A stretch of DNA of 36,169 nucleotides from Basidiobolus meristosporus CBS 931.73 (Eukaryota > Basidiobolomycota > Basidiobolomycetes > Basidiobolales > Basidiobolaceae), in contig MCFE01000788.1 of the NCBI GenBank assembly GCA_002104905.1, positions 1-36,169 of the forward strand, written 5' to 3'. Positions 32,665-36,169 of this stretch are shown here, in pieces. Both the position numbers and the translations under genes were made by a program. The notes under the pieces were generated by a model. The model was not told the origin of the DNA. It did no database searches and saw only the letters and a program-made list of their open reading frames with translations. Numbering within the stretch: the first letter of the stretch is position 1; every line of letters starts with the position of its first letter.

Positions 32665-33008
32665 TGTAAAAGTGGTGGATATATTGGAAGTGATTGGGAG
32701 AACAAGTGGATTTTGCAGTCACACTTTATGATTTGTTGAATGTAATAGTAGTATTTATACTTTTACAAGGTCTTGGCATAACAAGCACATAGAATAGGTC
32801 TGGGAAGGTTCCAAGAGCATGTGTGCAAAGTTTGAGGCTGTTTGGACAATGTTGAGAATTTTTATGTTCTGGGTACCTGATATTTTGGTGAAAATAATCT
32901 GAGAAATCCCAACAAGGAATTTGGTCAGTATTCTCTAAGATTTGTATGTTATAATCTAAGTGACCAAGTTAGGTGAGTTTCTACGTGGATATAGAAATTT
33001 TCACAGCA
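32665..33008 (-). repeat. Copia LTR (3' LTR of the right element, minus orientation)
   Basis: About 344 bp from TGTAAAAG to CACAGCA, matching 2339-2684 along its length. On the minus strand it is preceded by a purine-rich tract (gtggagtagaag) directly against the LTR start, as expected for a polypurine tract. This marks it as the 3' LTR of the copia remnant at higher coordinates. Confidence 0.75.
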
Positions 33009-34620
33009 CTTCTACTCCACTAAATGCTCACACTGACTAGTCCTAGTTTTGACCTATAATATTCAAACTTGTCTCTAGCTAATGGGCTGATAAATATATC
33101 TGCAATCATTTCATCTGTAGAGCAGTAAACTAAGCTAACTAAGTTATTCTCTATAGCTTCACATATGAAATTATGTCTAATATCTATGTGCTTGGTTCTA
33201 GTATGCAAAGCGGGATTCCTATCTAATTGTATAATATCCTTGATTATCTTGAAAAAAGTTATAGTTATTTCTGGCATAAACCCAGGTTTTCAAAAATCTT
33301 TCTTAACCACAATGCTTTGTTTATAGGTTCACAGGTTGCCATTTACTCCGCTTCTATGGTAGGAAGTGCTATGGATGATTGCTTTCTTGAATCTCTTGAA
33401 TTTGCTCCTTTACATTAAGCTAGACTGAGTTTCTTCCTTCCTTTCCATGAAGTAGACTCACATGTAGATTGTATAATCATCAATAGAAGTGATTAAACAC
33501 ATCATCCTGCATAGGAATAAATTTGGCACACCTAGATCTGAGTGAGTTAGATCTAAGTTTTTCTTAGTTTTGATTAATGCAGAGCTCTTGAATGGTTGTT
33601 TGGCTTATTTCTAATACATTCAGGCTTTACCATGCTCCAAATTAGCTGGGGATCAGTTTTTACTCTGGAAATTAGCTCATCTTTGATCATTTTGTGTAAA
33701 TATTCAAGATTTATGTGTCCAAATCTCCTATGCCAAAGCATTGGTGTTTTTTCTTTTAAGTTACTTATTTTGGCTGCCAGATATGATGGAGTATAAGACA
33801 ACTTGTAAAGATTCTAATCTCTGATACCCAAAGCTAAATGTGAACCATTTTGATCAGTGATCCTGCATCCAGAATTACCAAGGCTGAATCTGAGTCCTTC
33901 TGCTTTGGTATTGCTTATAGACAGTAGGTTCTTGGCTATTTCTGGTACATAGAGTGCATGTTTGAAGGTGAATGTGCGGCTTCATTCACTGCCTCTGAGG
34001 TCAACTTGGATAGTACCTTCTCCAACTGCATAGTATGTTCTGTTGTCACCCATGAAAACTGTCTTCATTGCAATTTCTTGATATTTGGTTCAAAGTTTTT
34101 TTGGTGAGTAAATCTTTGAGAGGCTTCAGATAAGTATACCATTTCTGCAAATCCTTGTTTATGCTCATACTTAGTGCAGGTATTAATAGTATATCTTCAG
34201 TGGTTGCAGCATTTCCATATTCAAGCTTTTTAGCTGATTATTTCACCGCTTCTGGCATTGGTCAGATGTGTGTCCTTTACATTGGCAGTAGTGGCAAAGC
34301 AGGTTGCAGTTGCCTTTAAAGTGTCTTTGGTACCTTTTTTGCTAGTTATCATAGCGTATTAAAGTATCCTCTTCTTCCTAATTATTAGTACTTAATTTTT
34401 TTAAATCTTCATCCAGGAACCTTCCATATATGTAATATAAGGTCAAATCTTTAGTTCTGAGCTCTGGGACTAATATAAGGCCCTGAAGTTTGTTTATTAA
34501 CCTTCAGGATGGTAACTATCACATCTGCATCAGTAGTTGGTATGCACACAGATTCCTTCTCATCCACCGGCAGGGTAAATCTATTACCTAGATTTTTCAT
34601 TTGTTCTCCCTATGAAAAAT
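33009..34620 (-). pseudogene. Ty1/copia gag-pol remnant lacking integrase core and reverse transcriptase
   Basis: Reading the minus strand from high to low coordinates: gag-like text near 34,600-34,440; a CX2CX4HX4C zinc knuckle (CHYCQCKGHTSDQC) near 34,270-34,310; a GAG-pre-integrase block (LWHRRFGHINLEYLHKM) within 33,574-33,801; then, after a jump, the copia RNase H end. The RNase H part reads SRKQSSIALPTIEAE, a TAA where tyrosine is expected, then MATCEP ... ALWLRKIFENLG, and KHIDIRHNFICEAIENNLVS...STDEMIADIF (33,020-33,277). The integrase core and reverse transcriptase, normally about 2.5 kb, are absent between about 33,570 and 33,420. Stops and frame changes confirm decay. Confidence 0.8.
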
Positions 34621-34938
34621 TATTGAGATGATCCCGTCAAAAGGCCGTCACAAAGTTAATGTCCCATGACTGAAAGGTACTGATCTTGTCAGGACTCCGT
34701 CCAGAGACCGTTGAAAAATAATTGCACCCCAGATTTCACAAAAAACTTTGTCAAAATTTTTCATCACAACAATGTATAAGTGGTTTTTAATTGGTTCCCT
34801 GCCAATTTGCTCACTTTCTGATCCTGGACACTCTATTGCCTCCTATGTTTGTGTGAATTGATTGGCTATTGCCTCTTTTTCACACTCCTTACTTCCTGAC
34901 TCAACCGTTTCTCTTACTTTTCATCTTTACAAATTGAT
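34621..34938. other. AT-rich spacer between copia remnant and charged-repeat ORFs
   Basis: No gene or LTR copy recognised. The 5' LTR expected for the right-hand copia element was not found here. Confidence 0.35.
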
Positions 34939-35589
34939 TTATTTCCATTGAAACTTCAGTTGTACCTCAATTGCCAATTGTATTGACCTATGCAAGTCTC
35001 TATACCCTGCACTAACATTAAGCCCAACACCACACTCAACAAGTAACTCCATTAAAATCCACCACTCAATAAGTATTTCTGCTGTAACACTCTGGTTCCA
35101 CATCTTTGGTGGGAACCCAATGGCTTTATGCCACTGTTCATTCACTGGTTCCCACATGTCCTGGTCATCAGCCGGCACTGCAAGGTATAGCTCCTCATCT
35201 GCCAGTCTTTGCAATAAATCCTTGCAATATTCCAGTGCATTTTCTTGAGCACTGCTCTTGAAGAAGTGCTGCAACCTCTTGGTGTGCCTATTAATGTTCC
35301 AAAACTCCACTGAAGGCATTGTGATAGTCTTTTGAGCACTTGATGTTGTAGCCTTATCTGTCAGTGGGATCTCCATTCTGTCAACAATGGAGGCTGTGGA
35401 GGCTCTGGTAGACAAATTGCCTTTTTCAGCAAACTCATCTACCTTGCTGGAGTGTAGCTCAACTGGCTGCGCTTCCAACTCTTGTGAAAATAGCTGCTTT
35501 CTTGTTGGTAATTCTTCTTGGCTATGATGGGATTCAGTCTGTTCCTGGCTTGCAGCATCAATTGGCAAGAACTGCAGTTTTTCTTGCAT
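34939..35589 (-). CDS. Hypothetical 216-residue protein (charged N-terminus, helical C-terminus)
   Basis: ATG-to-stop frame. Residues 1-95 are polar, Q/E/S-rich and low in complexity. From about 95 on is a compact, probably helical domain (FWNINRHTKRLQHFFKSSA, then YCKDLLQRLADEELYLAVPA, DMWEPVNEQWHKAIG, AEILIEWWILMELLVECG). The layout, a charged tail before a globular helical domain within transposon-rich DNA, could be a transposon-borne Gag- or capsid-like protein, but no known family is recognised. It follows the tandem-repeat ORF 35601-36119 in another frame, so the two may be one protein split by a frame break. Confidence 0.45.
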   Translation of the reverse strand: MQEKLQFLPIDAASQEQTESHHSQEELPTRKQLFSQELEAQPVELHSSKVDEFAEKGNLSTRASTASIVDRMEIPLTDKATTSSAQKTITMPSVEFWNINRHTKRLQHFFKSSAQENALEYCKDLLQRLADEELYLAVPADDQDMWEPVNEQWHKAIGFPPKMWNQSVTAEILIEWWILMELLVECGVGLNVSAGYRDLHRSIQLAIEVQLKFQWK

Positions 35590-35600
35590 GCCTCCCTATC

Positions 35601-36119
35601 TCAGGCTTGGGTGGACATTTTCCCTTTAACTTTTCCTTTATCACTGCCAGGTCTTTCACTGCTACTTTGTCTGAGTGCTTCTTGTAAAGAACTACATTTT
35701 CTCCTGGATAAACTCTGCTCTGACACATCTGTTTTGGCCTGCTTGTCCCTTGCTGACACTCTTCTGGCAACCTGACATTTCTTTTCAGCTTGTTTTGAGC
35801 TCTCAACTATAGTTGTGATGGGCTCCTGTAAAAGCGGCTTGTTTTTATCACTGCCAGGTCCTTCACTGCTACTTTGACTGGGTGCTTCTTGAGTGGTGCT
35901 ACGCTTTTTCCTTGATATATGTTGTGCTGGTGCATCCATGTCTGCCTGCTTGTCCTTAATTGGCACTCTTCCAGCTGCCTGACATCTCTTTGACGCTTGT
36001 CTGGAGCTTTTGGCCCTGCTTGTAACGGGCTCTTGAGGAAGCTGCTGGTTTTTAGCCATGGCACCCTTGTTCTTCTGCCTTTCATAGCTTCTGCTATTCT
36101 TAAGATACTTTCTTAGCAT
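35601..36119 (-). CDS. Charged protein with two ~69-residue tandem repeats
   Basis: ATG at 36119 (or MAKNQQ at 36060) to TGA at 35601-35603, 172 residues. Two copies of a 69-residue unit (207 bp; about 36054-35848 and 35847-35641) share LPQEP/LLQEP, SS(R/K)QA, the K/R-C-Q block, DKQA, SQSSSE and PGSD. The composition is K/R/Q/S-rich, with no membrane segment; it may bind nucleic acid or be disordered. No family recognised. The frame is separated by about 11 nt from the downstream ORF at 34939-35589. Confidence 0.45.
   Translation of the reverse strand: MLRKYLKNSRSYERQKNKGAMAKNQQLPQEPVTSRAKSSRQASKRCQAAGRVPIKDKQADMDAPAQHISRKKRSTTQEAPSQSSSEGPGSDKNKPLLQEPITTIVESSKQAEKKCQVARRVSARDKQAKTDVSEQSLSRRKCSSLQEALRQSSSERPGSDKGKVKGKMSTQA
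35641..36054. repeat. 207-bp direct tandem repeat, two units
   Basis: The 'tcactgccaggtc(c/t)ttcactgctacttt' block occurs at 35641 and again at 35848, a period of 207 bp, which keeps the reading frame (69 codons). Diverged substitutions are spread along the units, so the duplication is not recent. Confidence 0.7.
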
Positions 36120-36169
36120 ACCAATGCTGGCCCAAAATCTGTTTGCCTGCTTGAATCCAGGATAATGCT

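Noticed and set aside
1-36169. tRNA, rRNA, CRISPR array or bacterial-type operon features
   Set aside because: None was seen, and the intron-rich eukaryotic genes make bacterial features implausible. A tRNA scan was not possible.

Overview
The window is eukaryotic and almost certainly fungal. The genes are compact and cut by short GT-AG introns (mostly 53-80 nt). The recognisable set is typical of fungi: an MFS sugar porter, a ferric-reductase-type flavocytochrome, mitochondrial ATP synthase subunit d, a Bub2/Cdc16-type TBC protein, a tetraspanin and a cAMP-receptor/Git3-like 7TM receptor. A non-Dikarya (early-diverging, for example zoopagomycete) fungus would fit the receptor, the tetraspanin and the TPR-metallo-hydrolase fusion, but that placement is inference. 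No rRNA, tRNA or CRISPR array was seen.

Layout. (1) About 1-3,050 is AT-rich transposon debris: a PIF/Harbinger transposase fragment, then an internally deleted Ty1/copia element on the minus strand with two LTRs, a primer-binding site and a broken gag start. (2) About 3,100-29,450 is a less AT-rich gene island: a small secreted Opy2-like cysteine-rich protein (4.1-4.5 kb, +), an unrecognised five-exon gene (5.6-6.6 kb, +), ATP synthase subunit d (6.8-7.4 kb, -), a tetraspanin (8.8-9.7 kb, -), a 7TM receptor (11.7-13.0 kb, +), a weakly supported stretch of decayed or unidentified minus-strand ORFs (14.3-17.9 kb), a sugar transporter carrying a one-base frame break (19.0-20.4 kb, +), a seven-exon TPR + metallo-beta-lactamase fold fusion (20.9-22.5 kb, -), a Bub2-like TBC GAP (24.3-25.8 kb, -) and a ferric reductase (27.2-29.1 kb, +). 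(3) About 29,500-36,169 is AT-rich repeat again: a CACTA/Tnp2-type transposase remnant, a second deleted copia element with a 344-bp LTR, and a highly charged tandem-repeat protein at the right edge.

The genes do not form a pathway cluster; they look like an ordinary gene island between repeat blocks. Several act at the cell surface (sugar porter, ferric reductase, tetraspanin, 7TM receptor, possible Opy2-like protein). The most interesting items are the TPR-MBL fusion, the 7TM receptor rebuilt from four exons, the Opy2-like secreted protein and its possible minus-strand relative, and three places where good coding sequence shifts frame by one base (5' end of the 5.6-kb gene, receptor tail, sugar transporter). 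Those breaks could be assembly errors or real decay. All splice structures are hand-built from reading-frame continuity and splice signals; none is checked against transcripts.
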